A stretch of DNA of 64,000 nucleotides from Ureibacillus xyleni. GTDB taxonomy: Bacteria; Bacillota; Bacilli; Bacillales_A; Planococcaceae. Under the pieces are notes generated by a model. The model ran no database searches. It was not told the DNA's origin and saw only the letters and a program-made list of their open reading frames with translations. Both the position numbers and the translations under genes were made by a program. Location of the stretch: NCBI RefSeq assembly GCF_900217795.1, contig NZ_OBMQ01000006.1, positions 62,001 to 126,000 on the forward strand. The letters run 5' to 3'. Shown here one piece after another: positions 53,091 to 61,396 of the stretch (within the stretch, counting starts at the first letter, position 1; each line of letters starts with the position of its first letter).

Positions 53091-53792
53091 TTGAAAAACA
53101 TAACGGATACGCGACCAGATTTAGAACTTCATGGACGGCTACTTTATACAGTTCAATATGTTGATAATGAAAATATAAAGGGAAAAGATGTTCTTGATAT
53201 TGGCTGTGGTTATGGCTGGTTTGAGTTATATGCACTAAAAAATGGAGTAAATAAAATCATTGGAATTGAAATAACAGATGAGGACCTTTCCACTGCTAGA
53301 AAGTATATTCATGATAAAAGAGCTGAATTCCATACAGGAAGTGGTATTGAAATACCATTTGATAATGTTAGCTTTGACACAGTTGTCTCTTGGGAGGTTA
53401 TCGAACATATTCCTAAAAATACTGAGAAAAACATGTTTTTGGAGGTGAATCGAGTACTAAAGGATAATGGTATATTTTACTTATCAACTCCTTTTCGTAG
53501 TTTGCCATCAACAGTTTTTGACCCAGCTTGGTGGTTAATTGGACATCGACATTATTCAAAGCAAACCTTAACTAACCTTGCTGAACAGTTTGGTTTTGTT
53601 GTAGAAAGTATTGAAGTAAAAGGGGCATGGTGGGAAATTGCATATCTATGGAATTTTTACATTTCAAAGTGGGCTTTTAGAAGGACACCTTTTTATGACG
53701 ATTATCTTAATCGTAAGAGAAATCAGGAATATAGTAAAGAAAAGGGCAATTTCACGATCTTTATTAAAATGCGAAAGAGTTCTTCTATATAA
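53091..53792 (+). CDS. Second SAM-dependent methyltransferase of the polysaccharide operon
   Basis: 233 aa. VLDIGCGYGWFELYAL is SAM motif I near residue 33, IGIEITDEDL motif II and VSWEVIEHIPKN motif IV. I chose TTG 53091, with AAGAAGGTCT upstream, over TTG 53073. The target is likely a sugar or glycan end by context. It sits 34 nt behind the giant membrane-protein gene and 31 nt before the flippase gene. Confidence 0.82.
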   Translation: MKNITDTRPDLELHGRLLYTVQYVDNENIKGKDVLDIGCGYGWFELYALKNGVNKIIGIEITDEDLSTARKYIHDKRAEFHTGSGIEIPFDNVSFDTVVSWEVIEHIPKNTEKNMFLEVNRVLKDNGIFYLSTPFRSLPSTVFDPAWWLIGHRHYSKQTLTNLAEQFGFVVESIEVKGAWWEIAYLWNFYISKWAFRRTPFYDDYLNRKRNQEYSKEKGNFTIFIKMRKSSSI

Positions 53793-53823
53793 AAGCTTCC
53801 TAAATAAAGTGAGGAAATAACTA

Positions 53824-55050
53824 GTGAAAGAGTTAAAAGGGCATTTAAGTTTCTTTAAAAACCAACATTCTATTTATATGATTATAGATATCTTTTTAAA
53901 TGGGATTATTTTTTTATTGTCTTTTTATATGAGTTGGATGTTCTCACAAGGAGAGTTTGGGAAACTAAATGCTCTTTTGTCTTTTCTAGCACTAACATAT
54001 GTTTTAGGGCTGTCCTTTCAAATGTATGTTACAAAGGTTGTACAAACTAATGAAAGTAATTTTGTAGATATTTTAGAGTCGGCTAAAAAATTGGTATTTC
54101 TCCTACTAGTCCCTTTTCTATTAGTCACACCGATATTGTCATATTTTTTAAAAGCCACCCCGATATCAGTCGGGATTATTGGACTCATTACTGCTACATC
54201 TATTTTTTTATGTATGGAAAGAGGAATAATTCAGGGCCAAGAGCGTTTTATTCATTTATCTATCAGTTTATGTATTGATATTGGTATAAAATCTATTGTA
54301 ATAGTCCCATTATTATTAGTTACAACTTCAATACCATTAGTATTATTAGCAACATTACTTGGGCATTTAGGAGCTTATATATTTTGTAGAATTATAAATA
54401 GACATCATTATAATAGAGAAAAAATTTTTCAAACTAAATTTATTGTTATATATCGTTCAATCTGGTCGATTTTTACTGCACAATTTTTCTTTTACTTTTT
54501 CACATCAATAGATATGGTCATAGTAAATCATTATTTGACTGAAAAAGCCGGAATTTATGCAATTACTATAAAATTAGGACAGTTATACTTGACTTTTGGA
54601 TTGGCTCTCTTGTTTTTATGGTTTCCTAAAATGGTACGTGAGAAAGGTGACCGAATAAAATTAAAAAAATCAGTAATTAAATGCCTAACATTAGTTCTAT
54701 TCGGTGGTTGTCTGCTGTCTATTTTATATCATATATGGGTATCAAAATGGATTGTCTTTTTCTTCCCAACAGATTATATAGAGATTCAAAAATACATAGG
54801 ATTTTCAGGTCTTATATATACGTTTTTATTAGTCTCGATTATTCTTACACATTTTTTTATAGCTTATGACAGTAAACGATATATAAAAGTCTTTGCTTTT
54901 GTGGCTGTCTTTTATTTAACACTTACATCATGTTTTCACGACAAACTAATACACGTTATGGTCGTTCAATTACTCACTTACTTATTAATGGCAATGCTAT
55001 TACTATATAACTTTTTCAATTTAAGCGAAAAAGAGGGGAATCTACAATGA
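53824..55050 (+). CDS. Wzx-like polysaccharide flippase (MOP superfamily)
   Basis: 408 aa with about twelve membrane helices. FSQGEFGKLNALLSFLALTY near residue 40 and ITIKLGQLYLTFGLALLFLWFPKM near 240 match the layout of Wzx/MurJ-superfamily flippases that move undecaprenyl-pyrophosphate-linked oligosaccharides to the outer face. GTG start with GAGGAAA. Its stop overlaps the next start (ATGA), so it is coupled to the GT4 gene. Confidence 0.82.
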   Translation: MKELKGHLSFFKNQHSIYMIIDIFLNGIIFLLSFYMSWMFSQGEFGKLNALLSFLALTYVLGLSFQMYVTKVVQTNESNFVDILESAKKLVFLLLVPFLLVTPILSYFLKATPISVGIIGLITATSIFLCMERGIIQGQERFIHLSISLCIDIGIKSIVIVPLLLVTTSIPLVLLATLLGHLGAYIFCRIINRHHYNREKIFQTKFIVIYRSIWSIFTAQFFFYFFTSIDMVIVNHYLTEKAGIYAITIKLGQLYLTFGLALLFLWFPKMVREKGDRIKLKKSVIKCLTLVLFGGCLLSILYHIWVSKWIVFFFPTDYIEIQKYIGFSGLIYTFLLVSIILTHFFIAYDSKRYIKVFAFVAVFYLTLTSCFHDKLIHVMVVQLLTYLLMAMLLLYNFFNLSEKEGNLQ

Positions 55051-56183
55051 CAGTAAAAAAACGTTTTCTATTTTTATCGTGGCGTGACATCCATCACCCG
55101 AATAAGGGAGGGGCTGAGTTATTTACTCATGAGATGCTTAAGAGGGCTGCTCAAGCAGGTCACGAAATTGTCCATTTTTCCCCAATTTTTGATGGTGCAC
55201 AGGAAGAAGAAGAGCTTGATGGCGTACTGTATAAGCGAAGAGGTTCACTGATATCGGTAATTTATCATGCAAGAGATTACTATAAAACTAACTCCTTTGA
55301 TTATGTTGTTGATCAGTGTAATACTCATCGATTCTTTACAAAATTCTGGGTACCAAAAGAAAAAAGAATCTTTTTTATCCATCAATTAACGAGGGAAATT
55401 TGGTTCTATAATTTCAAGTTTCCTGTTAATATTATTGGCTTTTTACTAGAACCTTTGCTATTAAAACTTAACAAAAAAGACTTAACCTTAACAGTATCAA
55501 ACTCAACAAAAGATAACCTTCTTGAACTTGGCTTTTCAAAAGAGAAAGTAAAAGTTTTACCAGAAGGCCTTGATTTTAATCCTTGGCCAACAGATGCCTT
55601 TTATGAAAAGGAAGATACCCCAACTTTCGTTTATGTTGGAAGAATGGTTCCTTATAAAGGAATTGATGATGCTTTAAAAGCGTTTATTGAAGTCAAAAGA
55701 AATTTACCGGATGCGAAACTGTGGATTATTGGGAAGCCAGATGTCAATTATGTACAAGATGTATTGAGTAAAATTTCCAATCAAGCTAGCTTAACAATTG
55801 GTAGTGCTAATGAAGATAATGATGTTACGTTATTTGGGTTTGTCAGTGAAGAGGAAAAACTCAAGTATATGAGCCGTGCCCATGCGTTATTGTTTCCATC
55901 TTTGCGCGAGGGATGGGGGTTAACGATTTCAGAAGCTGCTGTAGTGGGGACACCAAGTATTGTTTACGACACTTATGGAGTGAAGGATGCCGTTAATAAT
56001 GGTAAAGCGGGTTATTTAGTTCCGAAAAAGGATATAAAAGCACTGGCAAAAGTAATGCTTTCTGTCATACAAGATCAACAGCAATATGAAATGAAAAGAC
56101 AGCAAGCCTATGAGTTCTCGCAAAAGTTACATTGGGATCATACAGGCTATGAGTTTAATAGTTTTATCAAAGAATTGACTTGA
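55047..56183 (+). CDS. GT4-family glycosyltransferase
   Basis: 378 aa, GT-B fold. The N-terminal half has KGGAELFTHEMLKRAAQAGHE; the C-terminal half has FVYVGRMVPYKGIDDALKAF and the nucleotide-sugar site LFPSLREGWGLTISEAAVVGTPSIVYDTYGVKD. It is retaining and cytoplasmic, probably adding mannose or glucose to the repeat unit; GDP-mannose supplied by the last gene of the operon is a candidate donor (inference). Coupled to the flippase gene by a 4-nt overlap. Confidence 0.9.
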   Translation: MTVKKRFLFLSWRDIHHPNKGGAELFTHEMLKRAAQAGHEIVHFSPIFDGAQEEEELDGVLYKRRGSLISVIYHARDYYKTNSFDYVVDQCNTHRFFTKFWVPKEKRIFFIHQLTREIWFYNFKFPVNIIGFLLEPLLLKLNKKDLTLTVSNSTKDNLLELGFSKEKVKVLPEGLDFNPWPTDAFYEKEDTPTFVYVGRMVPYKGIDDALKAFIEVKRNLPDAKLWIIGKPDVNYVQDVLSKISNQASLTIGSANEDNDVTLFGFVSEEEKLKYMSRAHALLFPSLREGWGLTISEAAVVGTPSIVYDTYGVKDAVNNGKAGYLVPKKDIKALAKVMLSVIQDQQQYEMKRQQAYEFSQKLHWDHTGYEFNSFIKELT

Positions 56184-56197
56184 AATGAGGTGACAAT

Positions 56198-57103
56198 ATG
56201 CAAGAAAAGGTATGCATCGCTCTGTCCACATACAATAATCAAACAATCATTGATAAATGCCTAGAAAGTTGTCTAGAACAAGATTATCCGAACCTTGAAG
56301 TCGTGGTAGCCGATGATGGATCCACTGATGAAACTTTAGCAATTCTAAATAAGATGGCATCCAAATATAAAAATTTACATATTATTAGCCTCCCACATCA
56401 AGAGCGCGGAATAGCAAGAAAAGAAGCCATTAATGTAGCAAGCCAAATCAATGCAAATTATTTATATTTTATTGATTCCGATATGATTTTATTAGAAGGA
56501 TTGATTTATTCGTGTGTTCAATATTTACACGAAAATTCCAATGTAGGTGCGTTAGTGATCCCGGAAATTCCAAGAACGTCTTTTACTAATTTCTATTCAA
56601 AAGTAAAAGTTTTTGAGAGAGAAACAATTAATTTTGAAAATGAAATGGTTAGTGCAAATTCAATAGAGGCTGCTAGGTTTTGGAGAATGACAGCCTATCA
56701 GGAGTCGGAAGGATTAAACGAAAAACAAATTGCCTTTGAAGAAATACAGCCTACGATTCGGTATTTAGAAAAGGGTGGCACTATTAGAAGGGCTATTTTT
56801 AGCGGAGTTTACCATGATGAAGGCTATGTTACTTTTAAAAATATTATAGCTAAAAAGGCATATTATTTTAATCAAATGCCAAAAACCTTTCAAACGGAAG
56901 AACAAGGATTTAAAAAAGCTCTTACTCGTTGGTATTTTTTTAGGGCAAGTCTATATTCGTTTGGAAATATAAAACGTTATATCAAACATCCTCTTCTTAC
57001 ATGTGGAATGTTCTTTATGTATGTAGCACTTACAGTAGTTGCGCTTCAATCAATTTTGAAATCTAAAAAGAAACAGCTTTCTGTTCATAAGGGGGAAACA
57101 TAA
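56198..57103 (+). CDS. GT2-family glycosyltransferase
   Basis: 301 aa. GT-A domain: ALSTYNNQTIIDKCLES at 8-24, VVADDGSTDETL near 47, and the DxD-type YFIDSDMILL near 99. One membrane helix near the C-terminus (FFMYVALTVVALQSIL) anchors it to the cytoplasmic face. It probably extends the repeat unit. Its stop overlaps the next start as TAATG. Confidence 0.88.
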   Translation: MQEKVCIALSTYNNQTIIDKCLESCLEQDYPNLEVVVADDGSTDETLAILNKMASKYKNLHIISLPHQERGIARKEAINVASQINANYLYFIDSDMILLEGLIYSCVQYLHENSNVGALVIPEIPRTSFTNFYSKVKVFERETINFENEMVSANSIEAARFWRMTAYQESEGLNEKQIAFEEIQPTIRYLEKGGTIRRAIFSGVYHDEGYVTFKNIIAKKAYYFNQMPKTFQTEEQGFKKALTRWYFFRASLYSFGNIKRYIKHPLLTCGMFFMYVALTVVALQSILKSKKKQLSVHKGET

Positions 57104-58488
57104 TGAAGATTATCCTACTATGTGGAGGATCCGGTAAACGGCTATGGCCCTTATCAAATGGTGTACGATCTAAGCAATTTCTTAAAGTATTAAAGGACAA
57201 GCGTGGGGAAAGTGAGTCCATGATACAAAGGATATGGAAGCAACTGCAAGAAGTTGGATTAGCTAAAGACACCTTAATCGTTTCCTCTGAACACTATTTA
57301 GAACAAATTTACCATCAATTGGATTACGACATTGAAGTTTTAGTAGAACCTGAGAAAAGAGATACTTTCCCCGCTATCGTCCTTGGTACTACTTATTTTG
57401 TAGAGAATAAGAAAATTGCTAAAGATGAGCTTATTTGTGTGATTCCAGTAGATCCTTATGTTGAAATAGAGTTCTTTAAACAATTAATCGAAATGGCTTC
57501 AATCTATAAAAACATAGAGCCAAATGTATTTTTAATGGGGATAAAACCGACCTTTCCTTCACAGCAGTATGGATATATTATTCCTGAAGAATATAGTGCA
57601 GCTGTTAAAAAAGTTAAAACATTCCGTGAAAAACCGACTATAGAATTAGCTAAAACGTATATTTCGCAAGGCGGTTTATGGAATAGTGGTACATTTATGT
57701 TTCAAGCTAAGTACATTCTTGATTTTTTAGAAAAGCAACAATTACCCAGCAGTTATTCAGCAATTATGCGTAAATACAATTTGTTACAAAATAGTAGTTT
57801 TGATTATGTTGTTTTAGAGAATGAGAATAACATTTATTGTATGGAGTTTGATGGTACATGGGAGGATTTGGGTACTTGGGGTGTACTATGTGAGCATTTT
57901 GATTCCAATGTCTACGGTAATGCAAGCACCTCTCTTAGCTGTGAAAATACACATGTCTTTAATGAATTAGACATACCCATTCATGTAATTGGCCTGAAGA
58001 GTAGCATCGTAGTAGCAAGCCCAGATGGTATATTAATTAGTGATAAGAAGCAGAGCGAGCAAGTGAAAATTATTGCTCACCATAATGGTAGGCCCATGGT
58101 AGAAGAGAGAAGATGGGGCTGGTATAAAGTGCTAGATTATACAAAGATAAATTCAGAACAAGAGGTACTTACAAAGAGAATATGCATATATAGTGGAAGA
58201 AATTTAAGTTACCAATATCACCACCATCGATCAGAAGTCTGGACAATTTTAAAGGGCAAAGGGCTATTTGCACATAACGAGAAAATGAGAATCGTTCAGG
58301 CAGGGGATGTTTTGAAAATTTCTCCCGGAGATTATCATGCAATTAAGGCATTAGAAGAACTAGAAATCATTGAAGTGCAACAAGGTAGTTTATTAATAGA
58401 AGAAGATATCATTCGAATTTTCTCAGATTGGGAGACAATTGAATCGAACTGTCATCATATAAATGAAGCAGCCACCCATCTTACATAA
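57103..58488 (+). CDS. Mannose-1-phosphate guanylyltransferase / mannose-6-phosphate isomerase
   Basis: 461 aa, the usual size of the AlgA/ManC bifunctional type. The N-terminal nucleotidyltransferase has LLCGGSGKRLWPLSNGVRSKQFLK and FREKPTIELA; the C-terminal cupin (about 350-450) has YQYHHHRSEVWTILKGKG and SPGDYHAIKA, the isomerase half. It makes GDP-mannose for the polysaccharide. Sequence between the halves suggests that both are intact. Last gene of the c-di-GMP-switched operon. Confidence 0.9.
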   Translation: MKIILLCGGSGKRLWPLSNGVRSKQFLKVLKDKRGESESMIQRIWKQLQEVGLAKDTLIVSSEHYLEQIYHQLDYDIEVLVEPEKRDTFPAIVLGTTYFVENKKIAKDELICVIPVDPYVEIEFFKQLIEMASIYKNIEPNVFLMGIKPTFPSQQYGYIIPEEYSAAVKKVKTFREKPTIELAKTYISQGGLWNSGTFMFQAKYILDFLEKQQLPSSYSAIMRKYNLLQNSSFDYVVLENENNIYCMEFDGTWEDLGTWGVLCEHFDSNVYGNASTSLSCENTHVFNELDIPIHVIGLKSSIVVASPDGILISDKKQSEQVKIIAHHNGRPMVEERRWGWYKVLDYTKINSEQEVLTKRICIYSGRNLSYQYHHHRSEVWTILKGKGLFAHNEKMRIVQAGDVLKISPGDYHAIKALEELEIIEVQQGSLLIEEDIIRIFSDWETIESNCHHINEAATHLT

Positions 58489-58503
58489 AAATAGACGTGA
58501 TTT

Positions 58504-58545
58504 TTAGCATGGTTATTCTCTCTTGGAGTGGATCATGCTTTATTT
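58504..58545 (+). terminator. Terminator of the polysaccharide operon
   Basis: AGCATG/CATGCT with a 22-nt loop and TTTATTT tail. A weak stem, but placed right after the last gene. Confidence 0.55.
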
Positions 58546-58611
58546 AGGTTGTACGTAAAGAGAATAGGGCCGGGGAAATGAAATAATAAAGTTAGGCTTT
58601 TTAACACTTAT

Positions 58612-58652
58612 GATAAAAGGGCATGGACATTAGTTTTTCATACCCTTTTATA
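58612..58652 (-). terminator. Terminator of the two-gene minus-strand unit
   Basis: ATAAAAGGGCATG/CATACCCTTTTAT stem downstream of the 74-residue protein gene, usable on the minus strand. Confidence 0.6.
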
Positions 58653-58664
58653 TTGCTTATTTTA

Positions 58665-58889
58665 TTAGTCTTCCTTGTAAAACCTTTCGCCAGTTTCGGG
58701 ATTGAAGTAGACAATTAATTTTTTTCCGGTAGTTGGGTCAATTGATACTTCATTTGTACGAACAAAGTCTTTGGGTACTTGTTTACCATGTTTTTTCTTG
58801 AAGCGGCGATCATAAATCAACCAAGATAAAATAATTAATAAAATTAGAATTAAAAATTGAATGCCGTAAAACCCTATAATCCACTTCAT
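58665..58889 (-). CDS. Small membrane protein, 74 aa
   Basis: One N-terminal membrane helix (about residues 3-26, FYGIQFLILILLIILSWLIY) and a charged cytoplasmic tail with VSIDPTTGKKLIVYFNPETGERFY. I do not know the family. It starts only 3 nt after the YbjQ-family gene, so it is its operon partner, perhaps anchoring it at the membrane (inference). Confidence 0.7.
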   Translation of the reverse strand: MKWIIGFYGIQFLILILLIILSWLIYDRRFKKKHGKQVPKDFVRTNEVSIDPTTGKKLIVYFNPETGERFYKED

Positions 58890-58892
58890 TTG

Positions 58893-59213
58893 TTACGCCT
58901 TATCGATTTTAACAGCCGTTCCATAGGCGATAATTTCGCTCATGTTTTGGCCGATTTCACCAGAGTCAAAGCGCATCATCACGATTGCATTTGCGCCCAT
59001 TGCCGTTGCATTTCTCACCATGCGATCGATTGCTTGTTTTCTTGCATCTTCAAGCATTTCAGTATATTGATTGATTTCCCCACCAACTAGCCCCTTGAAA
59101 GAAGCGACGATATCTTTACCAATACCTCTAGCCCTTACAGTTAATCCGAATACTGGGCCTAATACTTCTGTTACTTTGTAATTTGGAACATTCTCAGTTG
59201 TAACGATAATCAT
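58893..59213 (-). CDS. YbjQ/UPF0145 family protein
   Basis: 106 aa, full length for the family. VTTENVPNYKVTEVLGPVFG at the start, the GGEINQYTEMLEDARKQAIDRM helix and MGANAIVMMRFDS are family hallmarks. The fold is known (pentameric) but the role is not; a metal link has been proposed. The gene is preceded by GGAGAGTGG and followed closely by a small membrane-protein gene. Confidence 0.88.
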   Translation of the reverse strand: MIIVTTENVPNYKVTEVLGPVFGLTVRARGIGKDIVASFKGLVGGEINQYTEMLEDARKQAIDRMVRNATAMGANAIVMMRFDSGEIGQNMSEIIAYGTAVKIDKA

Positions 59214-59372
59214 ATAGAACCACTCTCCTTAATGTAGTTAGTACAATGCTATTATATTACTTATTTGGTTGGGTAAACCACATATTTAAATTAAATTCCA
59301 TACCCCGTGACGCATTACCAATAAAACCACTATTTCAAAAAGTAATATACGAATTACCATATAATTAGGGTG

Positions 59373-59397
59373 CGTCGACGTTATATACTTATATAAC
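59373..59397 (+). promoter_or_regulatory. Adjacent palindromes upstream of the methyltransferase gene
   Basis: CGTCGACG (59373-59380) abuts GTTATATA-CT-TATATAAC (59380-59397, perfect 8-bp arms). They lie about 110 nt before the cytosine methyltransferase start. Restriction-modification loci often control expression through such dyads, by a controller protein or the methyltransferase itself; neither is shown here. Confidence 0.5.
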
Positions 59398-59509
59398 GGA
59401 CAAATAACTTAATCAAACTACTAATTTTGTTTATAATAAAGAAAAACAGAAAGAATGTTCGCATTACGTGTACATAGACGAATGTTAATAGATTAGGAGA
59501 ATGTAATAT

Positions 59510-60628
59510 ATGTATAGTTTTTCAGATTTATTTTGTGGTGGCGGAGGAATGTCGTTAGGGCTTATTGAAGCGGGTCTGGAGCATAAATTAGCTGTAGACT
59601 TTTGGGAAGTTGCTAGACTAAATTACACTTCCTATCATAGGTTAGCTGATGGCGAGTTTCTACAAATGAATCTATTTGAAGAGGAACAACGAAATGAGTT
59701 AATTGAAATTATTAGAGAAAACTCCATTGACGTTTTAGTTGGAGGACCACCTTGCCAAGGCTTTAGTACATTAGGAAAACGAAGCGAAAAGGACGACCGA
59801 AATAAATTAGTTGATGCTTATTTAGATATCGCAATACAAGTATCTCCAAAAATGATCATCATGGAAAACGTACCTGCTATTCAGAGTATGCGCCATGAGA
59901 GTGGAGTACGTTACCCACAGTACGCGAAAAATTTCTTGCGCGAAAATGGTTATTATGCTGAAACGATTTTTATCGAAGGGAAACAAGTTGGACTAGCCCA
60001 AACGAGAAAGCGTTTATTCCTTTTAGCTATTCGCCAAGACGAGGTAAAACAAATGGATGATTTTTTATCTATTATAAATGCGAAAGTAACAAATCATACT
60101 ATGCATAATGTACAAAAGACGCTACGTGATGTTATTTATGATTTACCCCGATTCGAAAGTGGTGAAGGGGAAGACGAAATCGTTATCGACGGTCAAACAA
60201 TCTATAACCACAACGTATTCGACTATCGCGAAGATAATCTAGAACGAATTCGACAAGTACCTACAGCTGGCGGGTTACAAGACATCCCAGATGAGTATTT
60301 ATCAAACCATCTCATCAAAATGAAAAACGGTGGCTACGGCAGTGGTGGCTTTGTGAAAAATCTTTATGGTCGACTTGAATGGGACAAGCCATCAGGAACC
60401 ATTGTTGCAGGGATTAAAAAAATAACATGTGGACGTTTCTTCCATCCAGAATGTAACCGTTTATTAACTGTTCGAGAAGCAGCAAGACTTCAATCATTCC
60501 CAGACGATTACAAATTCCTAGGCAGCTTTATTGACCAATATACAATTGTAGGAAATGCCGTACCACCTAAGTTTTCTGAACTAATTGCCAATGTTCTTAC
60601 AGAAATATATGAGGAATATAAACATTAA
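59510..60628 (+). CDS. DNA (cytosine-5-)-methyltransferase
   Basis: 372 aa. Standard m5C motifs: I SDLFCGGGGMSLGL at residues 4-17, IV GGPPCQGFSTLG with the catalytic Cys near 85, VI MENVPAI, VIII QTRKRLFLLAIR, and IX/X with LTVREAARLQSFPD and VGNAVPP. It methylates cytosine in a specific DNA site, protecting the host. The target-recognition region lies between motifs VIII and IX (about 190-290); the site cannot be read from it. First gene of a restriction-modification cluster. TTAGGAGAA precedes ATG. Confidence 0.95.
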   Translation: MYSFSDLFCGGGGMSLGLIEAGLEHKLAVDFWEVARLNYTSYHRLADGEFLQMNLFEEEQRNELIEIIRENSIDVLVGGPPCQGFSTLGKRSEKDDRNKLVDAYLDIAIQVSPKMIIMENVPAIQSMRHESGVRYPQYAKNFLRENGYYAETIFIEGKQVGLAQTRKRLFLLAIRQDEVKQMDDFLSIINAKVTNHTMHNVQKTLRDVIYDLPRFESGEGEDEIVIDGQTIYNHNVFDYREDNLERIRQVPTAGGLQDIPDEYLSNHLIKMKNGGYGSGGFVKNLYGRLEWDKPSGTIVAGIKKITCGRFFHPECNRLLTVREAARLQSFPDDYKFLGSFIDQYTIVGNAVPPKFSELIANVLTEIYEEYKH

Positions 60629-60649
60629 TTTTCAACAAGGGGCGAAAAA

Positions 60650-61384
60650 ATGTATATTAAGCACATTGTTTGGAGACGAGTGATTTTTGGACAAGTTAGA
60701 AGATTAACACTAGGAATGAATGTTCCAGAATCAAGTAAAAAGTTTAAAAAATTAAGGGCAGACCATGCACTTGAATGGGGAAATAATAACGAAAACCCAG
60801 GTGTGTGGTCAGATTTTGTTGGATTAGAAAAAATACCAGTTACCCCTAAGTATTTTAGTGTGCCATTAGATAATTCTAAAAATAATCTAAAGTTATGGCA
60901 AGGAGCTAATGACCCTCGAGGTAATAAAGTAAAGATCTCTCAAAGATTATGGACGGAACCTGGAGATATTATCGATATTTGGTATTTAGGAACAATGAAG
61001 TTACTTAATGAATTACTGGAAGGTTTTAATGAGACAGAGGGCGCTTCAGAACATTCTCAAAAGCTACATCAATATGTATCCCAACGTTTAAGAGCGCTTC
61101 GTGAATATAAAGGGAACTTATATGAATGGGCAAAAGATACGCAAGATCAGTTTCATGAGTTAATTTTAAATCCAGACTTTTTATTTGATGATTACTTTAT
61201 TAAGACGAGAAAAGCTTTTATTGAGCATAATTACTTTTTGGTCATCTGCTATGAGGATGAAAATGGTCAAAAGTTCAACCATGCGTTAATGGCGAATATT
61301 AAAGACAGCAATCTTCATCCCGTATTAAGTAGTAGAATAAAAGGAAGTTGTGGAGCGTCTGAGATTAATCAATTTGTTGGATAG
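60650..61384 (+). CDS. Unrecognised protein of the restriction cluster, 244 aa
   Basis: Soluble, with no signal peptide or membrane helix. Trp-rich segments such as HALEWGNNNENPGVWSDFVG and KLWQGANDPRGNKVKISQRLWTEPGDIIDIWY suggest a compact alpha/beta domain. No nuclease motif recognised. It lies 21 nt after the methyltransferase and 12 nt before the McrB-like gene. By comparison with BsuMI, whose restriction side needs three proteins, it may be the specificity or nuclease subunit (inference). Confidence 0.7.
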   Translation: MYIKHIVWRRVIFGQVRRLTLGMNVPESSKKFKKLRADHALEWGNNNENPGVWSDFVGLEKIPVTPKYFSVPLDNSKNNLKLWQGANDPRGNKVKISQRLWTEPGDIIDIWYLGTMKLLNELLEGFNETEGASEHSQKLHQYVSQRLRALREYKGNLYEWAKDTQDQFHELILNPDFLFDDYFIKTRKAFIEHNYFLVICYEDENGQKFNHALMANIKDSNLHPVLSSRIKGSCGASEINQFVG

Positions 61385-61396
61385 AGGGTATTAGAT

